From positions 1-8,491 of the forward strand of contig DITR01000183.1 of NCBI GenBank assembly GCA_002422175.1: DNA of 8,491 nucleotides. Reading direction: 5' to 3'. The number at the start of each line of letters is the position of its first letter. The first letter of the stretch is position 1. The notes beneath the pieces are model-generated. The model saw only the letters and a program-made list of their open reading frames with translations. It made no database searches and had not been told where the DNA came from. This document shows, one piece after another, positions 1 to 5,643 of the stretch. The DNA is from Alcaligenaceae bacterium UBA6179. GTDB lineage: Bacteria; Pseudomonadota; Gammaproteobacteria; Burkholderiales; Burkholderiaceae_B. The position numbers and the translations under genes were made by a program.

Positions 1-467
1 ACGGCGGTGTTGGGCAGGTTGTCTTGGCGTGACGGCACCACCAATGCATCAGCGGCGCAGTAAAGCGCGCGCAGGCTCAGGTCGTCGTGCAGGTGGCCGG
101 TGAAATGGACCGGGAAGCCCAGTTCGGGTGGCTGTTGCGGGGCACGCTGGCCAAACACCACGAGTTCCATGCCCGGAACCTTGCCGCGCAGGTACTGGAG
201 CGCACCGGCAAGCAAGTCAAACCCTTTGCGGGGATCTTGCCCACCACCCATGGCGCCGAAGAGTAGCAGCGGCACGTCAGCGGGCAAGCCCAGCAATTGG
301 CGCGCCAGTGATTTGGCCATGGGTTTCCAGCGCTCTGTGTCCAGGCAATTGGGTACCACGCTAACGGGCCAGTCGCGCATCAACACGCTTTGGAGGGCGC
401 AGTCTGCCAGCCAGCGGCTGGGGCTGACGATGTGCATGGGGCGCTGCCGTGCGGGGCATCTTGACTG
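1..467 (-). pseudogene. 5'-truncated family 4 (GT-B) glycosyltransferase, C-terminal part only, runs off left edge
   Basis: Reading down from 467, the frame is open to the window edge and gives a recognisable C-terminal GT4 domain. It contains MHIVSPSRWLADC (from the ATG at 437-435), then VVPNCLDTERWKP, then FGAMGGGQDPRKGFDLL (the usual nucleotide-sugar-binding region with its R-K pair), then VHFTGHLHDD, then ADALVVPSRQDNLPNTAV. In this family the last motif leads into the E-x7-E donor-binding element, which would lie beyond position 1. GT4 enzymes of this type are about 400 residues long and place the SPSRW motif near the middle. Here an in-frame TAA lies at 470-468, and no frame upstream encodes an N-terminal GT-B domain. 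I therefore read it as a gene that has lost its 5' half. It is GC-rich, unlike the genes upstream. A short protein could still start at 437. It would lack the acceptor domain and is probably inactive. Family assignment is firm; pseudogene status is inferred. Confidence 0.75.
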
Positions 468-662
468 TTAGGCCATGTTCGCAACAGCAGGTGTCAACAC
501 CGCAGCGTAGCGCATTCAATGACAGTTGGCCGTTGTCAACCACCCCAACATGAGGTCTGTCAAGCTGTGCGTCAAAGTGGTTTTTTGCCATAGTCAGGTT
601 GGCAGCGGTTGCACAACAGTCGCAAAACGAATGGTATGCAAGCCTGCACTAACGTTGAAAAT
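468..662. other. Gene-free junction between the GT42-like gene and the truncated GT4
   Basis: These 195 bases separate the stop of the GT42/DUF115-like gene from the in-frame stop of the truncated GT4 and mark the step from AT-rich to GC-rich DNA. I see no tRNA, no convincing hairpin followed by a T-run, and no insertion-sequence ends. A minus-strand frame from an ATG at 591-589 reads through here and on to 361. It has no clear ribosome binding site, and from about 440 onward it runs out of frame over the GT4 coding sequence, so I do not call it a gene. The hexamer TTGACA occurs three times on the minus strand (564-559, 539-534, 497-492), without good -10 partners. Confidence 0.5.
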
Positions 663-1469
663 TTAATTGCCGCCACACAAAAAATCAGCCAAACTAACTC
701 TTTCAAAAATATCCAATTTACCACCTTCAGTTGCGTTTACTAGACGGCGGCCAAATGCCTCGTACATATTGTTTGCACGGGTATAAGCGACTTCGCTTTC
801 AAAAAGATCTGGAAGTTGCCATTGCACACCCCCTGCAAAATATCTTGGGTCGAAGTGGCTCTCATCCCGCTCACCAGAAACAACAGTTTTATTAGCTGGA
901 CCCTTCACTGCAAAATTATGGTCACAACCAACCAGGGCAACTTCCTTAAACCCCATATGAAAAGCCAATTGCATCGCAACATAGGTTACGGTGTGCCCTT
1001 GGTTAATGCTCCATGAACAATCTCTGGCAAAACCAGACTGAGACGTTGAATGCAAATAATTTACAGATTCACGACTTGCAACCTTACCTAATGCGTGTTT
1101 GTCCAAAAAGAGTGGGATCGCGGTTGAATTATAAAAATCAGCATTCTGATCAATCACTAACGGATTGACCGCGACAATACACGATGGTCTAAATTCTGAT
1201 TTTTCAAATAAAAGATTTATCTTGTTCAAACCAAAGGTAAATGTATTCTCAAGCAAAGAAAAGTCAACCTTGAGCAAACTTGGTCCATTGCAAAGAATAA
1301 TCGCCTTTTTACCAGCATGAATATCTTTCCATTTTGACAACTTTAAACGTGAGGCCCAAGACTCTGGCCGTAAGTCCCATTTTAATCGGTTTAATATTAT
1401 GCCAACACCATGTCTATAGGGATTAAGTGCAGGTCGACTTTTTACCAATGGATCATCTACATCTATCAT
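663..1469 (-). CDS. MptE-like/DUF115 and GT42-sialyltransferase-like protein, putative CMP-sugar glycosyltransferase
   Basis: This is a 268-residue protein. Numbered from the ATG at 1469, residues 56-65 hold a beta strand plus NGPSL loop (N61), followed by FGLNKI (N82), AVNPL (N102), LVGCDHNF at 179-186, SHFDPRYF at 204-211 (H205) and NATEGGKLDIFERV at 245-258. This is the pattern of the DUF115/MptE-like family. It also resembles GT42 sialyltransferases such as Campylobacter CstII, where Asn9, Asn31 and Asn51 bind CMP and His188 is the general base. The Asn spacings here (21 and 20) nearly match those in CstII (22 and 20). That comparison is from memory, not an alignment run. The gene lies 29 bases downstream of the SDR gene and close to a CMP-sugar synthetase, which supports a CMP-sugar-dependent transferase. 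A TTG start at 1481 would add four residues. I prefer the ATG because GAG stands 7 bases before it. No signal peptide or membrane segment is evident, so it is probably cytoplasmic. The family is likely; the activity is inferred. Confidence 0.8.
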   Translation of the reverse strand: MIDVDDPLVKSRPALNPYRHGVGIILNRLKWDLRPESWASRLKLSKWKDIHAGKKAIILCNGPSLLKVDFSLLENTFTFGLNKINLLFEKSEFRPSCIVAVNPLVIDQNADFYNSTAIPLFLDKHALGKVASRESVNYLHSTSQSGFARDCSWSINQGHTVTYVAMQLAFHMGFKEVALVGCDHNFAVKGPANKTVVSGERDESHFDPRYFAGGVQWQLPDLFESEVAYTRANNMYEAFGRRLVNATEGGKLDIFERVSLADFLCGGN

Positions 1470-1476
1470 AATATTA

Positions 1477-1479
1477 CTC
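1477..1479 (-). promoter_or_regulatory. Weak Shine-Dalgarno (GAG) favouring the ATG start at 1469
   Basis: On the minus strand a GAG triplet stands 7 bases before the ATG at 1469-1467. The alternative TTG start at 1481-1479 has no purine-rich element in front of it. The site is minimal, so the start choice is only moderately supported. Confidence 0.35.
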
Positions 1480-1498
1480 AATAAATTACTAATTAAAT

Positions 1499-2254
1499 TT
1501 AGGCTGGGTCATGCAAGCATGAAGCAACGCCACCATCCAGACCAATGACTGCGCCGTTTAAAAATGATGAATCTGAACTAGCCAAGTAGAGTGCGGCCTT
1601 CGCAACATCTGCGGGATCACCAATACATTTCGTCGGATGATATTCACCCAATTTTCTGAAGCCATCGGTGTTGTCAGCAAAACCCGCAAGTAACATCGGC
1701 GTAGCAATTGCTGCGGGGCATATGGCGTTGACGCGTACCCGCGCTCCTAGCTCCACAGCCAGCGCGCGAGTCAGTCCGACAAGGCCCGCTTTGCTGGTGG
1801 CGTAGGCCACAAACTCTGGTTTGGTTAGGGTGGCATGAATGCTTGATATATTGACGATGCTACCGTTTACTGCAGCAAGATCGGGCAAAAACGCCTGTGC
1901 CAACAAAAATGGTGCAACTAAATTGATGTTGAGTGTTTGCGACCAGTCGGCAGGGGTTAGCTGCGCGGTTGGTTTAACAATCTGTGTGGCAGCATTATTA
2001 ATCAATACATCTAGCCGACGCATACCCATGGCAACATGTAATTCTTTAACGCCGTTGCTTCGGGCTGTGTCGTCAACGCAGAATTGATTTAAATCGACAG
2101 CTACAAAAGTGCAGCCGTCGATTGCATTAGTGGGGGCTACTACATCGGTTGCAATCACTTGATAACCAGCCGCAACAAATGCACTGCACAAGGCCGTGCC
2201 AATGCCACCTGATGCGCCAGTTATAAGCGCTGTGCGCTCGGTTATCTTGGTCAT
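1499..2254 (-). CDS. Short-chain dehydrogenase/reductase (classical SDR)
   Basis: This is a complete classical SDR of 251 residues, the usual length. The Rossmann glycine motif TGASGGIG is at 12-19. D37, after the second strand, suggests NAD(H) rather than NADP(H). NNAA is at 86-89 and the structural Asn is N111. The catalytic set Ser138, Tyr151 (in VAYATSKAG) and Lys155 is intact, and the C-terminal GLDGG is at 238-242. It probably oxidises a hydroxyl or reduces a ketone on a sugar or sugar-acid precursor in the cytoplasm; the substrate cannot be read from the sequence. Its ATG overlaps the TGA of the upstream D-2-hydroxyacid dehydrogenase by four bases, so the two are probably translationally coupled. 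It forms a tight triad with that gene and the CMP-sugar synthetase. An AGG lies about 8 bases before the ATG. The ending, DGGVASCLHDPA, extends slightly past the usual conserved end. Confidence 0.93.
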   Translation of the reverse strand: MTKITERTALITGASGGIGTALCSAFVAAGYQVIATDVVAPTNAIDGCTFVAVDLNQFCVDDTARSNGVKELHVAMGMRRLDVLINNAATQIVKPTAQLTPADWSQTLNINLVAPFLLAQAFLPDLAAVNGSIVNISSIHATLTKPEFVAYATSKAGLVGLTRALAVELGARVRVNAICPAAIATPMLLAGFADNTDGFRKLGEYHPTKCIGDPADVAKAALYLASSDSSFLNGAVIGLDGGVASCLHDPA

Positions 2255-3183
2255 AACACGCCTAAGTATTCAAACAGTTTACTAATGGCTATTGCGCTGG
2301 TGCGTTGTACCGCATCGGCTGTGTTAGACGCGTTGTGTGATCCAAATACACAGCGAGGGTGTAGGCGCAAGGGCGATTCAGCCGGTAGTGGCTCCAGCTC
2401 AAAAACATCAAGTGCTACCGAATAGACCTGCCCAGAATGCAGGGCGGCGATGAGAGCTTGCTCGTCAATGACAGGGCCACGGCCTACATTGACCACCCGC
2501 ACGCCAGGCTTCGCCAGTGCGAGTGTTGCGGCATTGATCATGTGGTGGCTTGACGGCGTTAACGCACATGTAGTCACGATGAAATCCGCTTCGGCAAGGC
2601 GCTGCGGCCACTGTGCAAACTGGGCCGGCAGCGCTGACGCAGACTGGGCTGTAGCCGGGTCATAGGCAATGATTTTCATGTCGGCAGCCAGCAATCGTTT
2701 GGCAGTGTTCTTGCCAATGTCACCATACCCAATGAGTGCCACTGTCTTGCCTGCTAATGAAATACCACGCGGTTTGGGCCAGCCACCGGCACGCACTGCG
2801 CGGTCAATTTCAAAAGTTTCACGTGCTAGCGCAATGACGTACCCCACCGCAATGTCAGCTACTTCAGCGCCAAACATGTTTGGCGTGTTAGTGATCGGAA
2901 TGCCAAGGTCTTTGCAGGCTGCGAAATCAACGTTGTCAACCCCAATGCCCCATTTGACAGCTGCCTTAAGCTGCCCCACCTTACCCGCAGTAAACACTGC
3001 ACGCGTAGCGGGATCATCGCCGATGATCCATCCATCGTGTTGCGGCACCAGTGCTATCAGTTCAGCCTCCGACAATGTCTGGACAACCTTGGGGGCTGTT
3101 AGTTCGATTCCCTTCGCTGCAAAAAGGGGTCTGAACGATTCGATCATGCCCAGCATTGGTGGGCAGGTGACTAATACTTTCAT
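2251..3183 (-). CDS. NAD-dependent D-2-hydroxyacid dehydrogenase (phosphoglycerate dehydrogenase-like)
   Basis: This is a full-length 310-residue member of the D-isomer-specific 2-hydroxyacid dehydrogenase family. KWGIGVDNVD is at 77-86 and NTPNMFGAEVAD at 99-110. The NAD-binding GYGDIG is at 152-157, with Asp175 (AYDP) positioned to select NAD. The catalytic residues are all present: Arg235 (NVGRGPVIDE), Glu264 (DVFELEP) and His283 (GSHNASNT). It lacks the C-terminal ACT regulatory domain of long SerA enzymes. The family interconverts 2-keto acids and D-2-hydroxyacids. Placed between a CMP-sugar synthetase and an SDR, it more likely works on a glyceric, aldonic or ulosonic-type acid for the polysaccharide than in serine synthesis; this is inference. 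The start is well supported by AGGAG 6 bases upstream. Both ends overlap the neighbouring genes by four bases, so it belongs to one coupled unit. Confidence 0.93.
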   Translation of the reverse strand: MKVLVTCPPMLGMIESFRPLFAAKGIELTAPKVVQTLSEAELIALVPQHDGWIIGDDPATRAVFTAGKVGQLKAAVKWGIGVDNVDFAACKDLGIPITNTPNMFGAEVADIAVGYVIALARETFEIDRAVRAGGWPKPRGISLAGKTVALIGYGDIGKNTAKRLLAADMKIIAYDPATAQSASALPAQFAQWPQRLAEADFIVTTCALTPSSHHMINAATLALAKPGVRVVNVGRGPVIDEQALIAALHSGQVYSVALDVFELEPLPAESPLRLHPRCVFGSHNASNTADAVQRTSAIAISKLFEYLGVL

Positions 3184-3887
3184 GCGGCGCTCCTATTCAT
3201 TTCTTGCATATAGCGGGCTGCCACGACGGCAAAGTCCCAGTCTTGCTGGTCATCGATGTCGATGGACTCAAAGCGTGCGCCTTCGAACATCATTGGTTTC
3301 TTGCCAATACGCGCACTGGTTGCGGCAAAGCTTTCTTGCGTAAAGATGTAGAGGTTCGAGTTTTCTTCAAACCAGGGCTCCAAATCTTGGGTGCGAATAA
3401 GGTTGTCTGGGTCGTGGTTAACCGCGCTGCAATCTGCGCGGTAAAAACGAGTTTGCACTTTGTCAACTGTAAACAATGAATCTGCTTGCCCTTGAGACCT
3501 AGCCTGGTTGAATGCCATGAGTGCGCTTCGAATGGTTTCAGCACTCATTAACGGATTAGTAGTATGGGTCATTAAATAAGTGCTAGCGGCAACGTTAGCA
3601 ATATCGTCAGCCAACACACTGTTCATGCTGACAAAATCACCACATATTTCAGGCTTGCGGTCACGAATCGAAACTCGATCAGTATCGACTAAACCATTGG
3701 AGGCCAATATGTCCCGTGCATCGGTGTTGATAACAACTTGGTCAATTTCTGTAACTGAAAGCAAAGTATCGAGTATCCAGCGGAACAGCGGTTTCCCATT
3801 GAAGTCGCGAAAGTTCTTGCCCTTTACACGTTCACTATTGGCCTTCATGGGTAGCAGTGCGATGACTTTACCAGGGGGGATGTTCAT
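3180..3887 (-). CDS. CMP-sugar synthetase, acylneuraminate/Kdo cytidylyltransferase family
   Basis: This is a 235-residue protein of the NeuA/KdsB nucleotidyltransferase family, of normal length. The CTP-binding N-terminal motif is LLPMKANSERVKGKN at 11-25, a variant of the textbook PARxGSKxIxxKN. It is followed by GKPLFRW at 31-37, INTDARDI at 53-60 and THTTNPLMS at 107-115, where other members have QPTSP-like sequence. The acidic element ESIDIDDQQDW at 207-217 fits the family's Mg-binding aspartates. The family transfers CMP from CTP to the anomeric hydroxyl of a sugar acid, releasing pyrophosphate. The usual partner that makes the sugar acid (NeuB, KdsA) is not in this window. Instead, two dehydrogenase genes follow with four-base overlaps. 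The variant P-loop sequence and this context suggest the substrate is not plain Neu5Ac or Kdo. AAAGGA 5 bases before the ATG supports the start. Family is firm, substrate unknown. Confidence 0.9.
   Translation of the reverse strand: MNIPPGKVIALLPMKANSERVKGKNFRDFNGKPLFRWILDTLLSVTEIDQVVINTDARDILASNGLVDTDRVSIRDRKPEICGDFVSMNSVLADDIANVAASTYLMTHTTNPLMSAETIRSALMAFNQARSQGQADSLFTVDKVQTRFYRADCSAVNHDPDNLIRTQDLEPWFEENSNLYIFTQESFAATSARIGKKPMMFEGARFESIDIDDQQDWDFAVVAARYMQEMNRSAA
3190..3194 (-). promoter_or_regulatory. Shine-Dalgarno AGGAG of the D-2-hydroxyacid dehydrogenase
   Basis: On the minus strand AGGAG stands 6 bases before the ATG at 3183. It lies inside the 3' end of the CMP-sugar synthetase gene, so the dehydrogenase has its own strong ribosome entry in addition to the ATGA overlap. 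Confidence 0.7.
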
Positions 3888-3892
3888 GTCAA

Positions 3893-3898
3893 TCCTTT
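3893..3898 (-). promoter_or_regulatory. Shine-Dalgarno AAAGGA of the CMP-sugar synthetase
   Basis: AAAGGA on the minus strand, 5 bases before the ATG at 3887, fixes the start of the CMP-sugar synthetase. It sits in a 44-base AT-rich gap (3888-3931) after the upstream glycosyltransferase. I see no convincing promoter or terminator in that gap. Confidence 0.65.
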
Positions 3899-3931
3899 AG
3901 AAAATTATGAAAATATAAATTTAAGCGGTTA

Positions 3932-4828
3932 CTAACGTGGATAAAAATACCGTTCTTTACGCTCGCGTGACATTTTTCGATGGTAGTGATTGCCTCGATA
4001 CGAGCCCCAGTACTGGGCTATTCTGTACATAACAATTTCTGGAAAATACTTAAAAAGAAGGCCAATTTTGAAAGCACTAACAGAGTCATAAAACACAGAG
4101 CTTATGGTGTAGCGTGCAAAGTCAATCAGCCTTAAATGCACCTCGGGCATGATGTGCTGCAACGCGATCGACTCACGTTCGAATCTATTCTTGATGCGCG
4201 ACCAATCTTCTTGGTGCAAGTGGTACACAACAGCATCTGCCACATAACCAATCTTCATACCCTTGCTGCTGATTTGCTTGGCAAGATACATGTCTTCAAG
4301 GCCACTTAGCTCTTCGTCAAACGGGTTGTTTTGCCAAACGCTGCGCAATAAAGCGGAATTGGCGTTGTTACAGTAAAAACCTTGTTGCGGCAACTGACTA
4401 CTAGAAGGGAAGTACTTACCAAAAATCATACATTCACTAAAGCGACTGTTGTCGTCGCCAATTTGGCGTCCATAGGCCATGGCGACTTTCCCATCAGCAA
4501 CAGGGGTGGCAATACTGGCGAGCCAGTTTTGATTAGCAGGAATACAGTGGCCACTGACTATCACCAACACGTCGCCGGTGGCGGCTTGACAGCCTATATT
4601 GAGAGAGCGACCAAAAGAGAAGTCTTCTTTGCGAATGTGTTCAATACGACATTTATATGACTCGGCGATAGCCAATGTCGTATCGCTAGAACCTGAATCA
4701 ACCACAATAACTTCAATATCAAAACCAGGAGCTATTTGCGACCGAATACCTTTAAGCAGATCCGGTAGGTGGCGTGCCTCGTTATAGGTGCGAATAATGA
4801 CGCTTGCCTTAAGTTTACACTGGTTCAT
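3932..4828 (-). CDS. Family 2 glycosyltransferase (GT-A fold)
   Basis: This 298-residue protein opens with the GT2 core ASVIIRTYNEARHL (8-21) and VIVVDSGSSDTT (40-51; D44 is the expected UDP/uracil-contacting aspartate). The metal-binding DxD is replaced by SGH at 92-94 (IVSGHCIP). From memory, some GT2 enzymes of rhamnosyltransferase type show a similar S-G-H variant. AYGRQIGDD is at 118-126, and GLEDMYLAKQ at 176-185 carries the likely catalytic acidic pair. YHLH at 202-205 follows, where many members have metal-contacting His residues. The C-terminal stretch from about 235 on is aromatic and basic and may sit on the membrane; I see no certain transmembrane helix. It should add one sugar of the repeat unit at the inner face of the cytoplasmic membrane. 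Its ATG overlaps the stop of the UlaG-like hydrolase gene by four bases with no clear Shine-Dalgarno, so translation is probably coupled. Donor and acceptor are unknown. Confidence 0.92.
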   Translation of the reverse strand: MNQCKLKASVIIRTYNEARHLPDLLKGIRSQIAPGFDIEVIVVDSGSSDTTLAIAESYKCRIEHIRKEDFSFGRSLNIGCQAATGDVLVIVSGHCIPANQNWLASIATPVADGKVAMAYGRQIGDDNSRFSECMIFGKYFPSSSQLPQQGFYCNNANSALLRSVWQNNPFDEELSGLEDMYLAKQISSKGMKIGYVADAVVYHLHQEDWSRIKNRFERESIALQHIMPEVHLRLIDFARYTISSVFYDSVSAFKIGLLFKYFPEIVMYRIAQYWGSYRGNHYHRKMSRERKERYFYPR

Positions 4829-5598
4829 ATGAAAGTAGGGTTAAGTAGCATATTAAATGGTGACTTAGCCAATTTGTAAAAAATTTCAATCTCTTCCCTA
4901 TATACGCTATTGGGTGTAAACATATCCCAATGCATGGGTATGAGCGTATTAACAGAGATATCTTCGGCAAATTTGAAAGCTTCTCGAACGGACATGTTGC
5001 CTATGATTCCACAATTGTCACGATAATAATTACATTCATTAACTGGCAGTATCGCCACATCAATAGGCTTAAATGCACTTACCGCATCAATCATGACAGC
5101 GTTTAACGATGTATCGCCAGCATGGTAGATACGTCGATCCTTGTATTCAAGAATATAACCTATTTGACGGAAGTTGCCATACGCGTCAGTCTCAATCGTA
5201 GGATGCGCTGCAGGAATGGGATGCACACGAAGATCAGGCCCGAGCACCTGCCAATTGTTTGTTGCACAAGTGAAGCGGCCGATAGCAATACCTTTGTCAC
5301 TTAGCAATTCACCTACATCTTTTGGCCCCATGAAACAACAAGTTTCCGATGCGAGTGACAGAGGCACAAGTGTGTCAACATCACAGTGATCCATATGTGT
5401 ATGGGTAATTAAAACCCAATCCGCATCATTAATTTCATTTGGCAATTTCCAAATGGGTACTTGCCTGCGAAGGGCTGGCCCTTCGGAAACTTCGACGCTA
5501 TTTGACAGATATGGATCAATGTAAATAACCAACTCATCGAACTGAAGTCTGAAGCCAGCCTGACCCAATGGAATTACATTAATTGAATTAATATTCAT
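4825..5598 (-). CDS. UlaG-like metallo-beta-lactamase-fold hydrolase
   Basis: This 257-residue MBL-fold protein keeps the full set of metal ligands: H66, H68, D70 and H71 in THTHMDHCD, then H132 (PAAHP), D162 (YHAGDTS) and H223 (PMHWDM). It begins with the strand pattern GQAGFRLQFDELVIYIDPY (12-30), as in the UlaG/YcjZ-type branch. The stretch LPVNECNYYRDNCGIIGNMS at 184-203 matches the UlaG-like N-x-R...GNM region. UlaG itself is an L-ascorbate-6-phosphate lactonase and is longer (about 354 residues). Other relatives hydrolyse phosphodiester or amide bonds. No signal peptide is visible, so it is cytoplasmic. It is coupled by a four-base overlap to a GT2 gene inside a polysaccharide locus, so I infer a lactone, ester or amide on a sugar precursor as substrate. 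I see no clear Shine-Dalgarno before the ATG at 5598. Family is firm, substrate unknown. Confidence 0.9.
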   Translation of the reverse strand: MNINSINVIPLGQAGFRLQFDELVIYIDPYLSNSVEVSEGPALRRQVPIWKLPNEINDADWVLITHTHMDHCDVDTLVPLSLASETCCFMGPKDVGELLSDKGIAIGRFTCATNNWQVLGPDLRVHPIPAAHPTIETDAYGNFRQIGYILEYKDRRIYHAGDTSLNAVMIDAVSAFKPIDVAILPVNECNYYRDNCGIIGNMSVREAFKFAEDISVNTLIPMHWDMFTPNSVYREEIEIFYKLAKSPFNMLLNPTFI

Positions 5599-5643
5599 AG
5601 CAGTTAATCATCATGATACCAAAAGCAAAGCAAAATGAATCAT

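Noticed and set aside
100..471. Plus-strand open frames at 100-471 and 128-364
   Set aside because: They are antisense to the GC-rich GT4 fragment, where high GC makes long shadow frames common. Their residues are Pro/Arg/Ser-rich with no motif.
492..564. Three TTGACA hexamers as possible minus-strand promoters
   Set aside because: None has a convincing -10 element 16-18 bases downstream; recorded as a curiosity only.
361..591. Minus-strand open frame of 76 codons, Cys-rich
   Set aside because: It has no Shine-Dalgarno, and its second half overlaps the GT4 coding sequence in the wrong frame. Fusing it to the GT4 frame would still leave the N-terminal domain missing.
1857..1866. ops/JUMPstart-like GGTAGCAT on the minus strand
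   Set aside because: Only the GGTAGC core matches, and it lies inside the SDR coding sequence rather than in a leader.
2669..3343. Plus-strand open frame of 224 codons
   Set aside because: It lies antisense to the D-2-hydroxyacid dehydrogenase and the 3' end of the CMP-sugar synthetase, both with intact catalytic motifs, and shows no recognisable domain.
3888..3931. Possible internal promoter in the AT-rich gap before the CMP-sugar synthetase
   Set aside because: Only AT-richness is seen; there is no paired -35/-10 with correct spacing.
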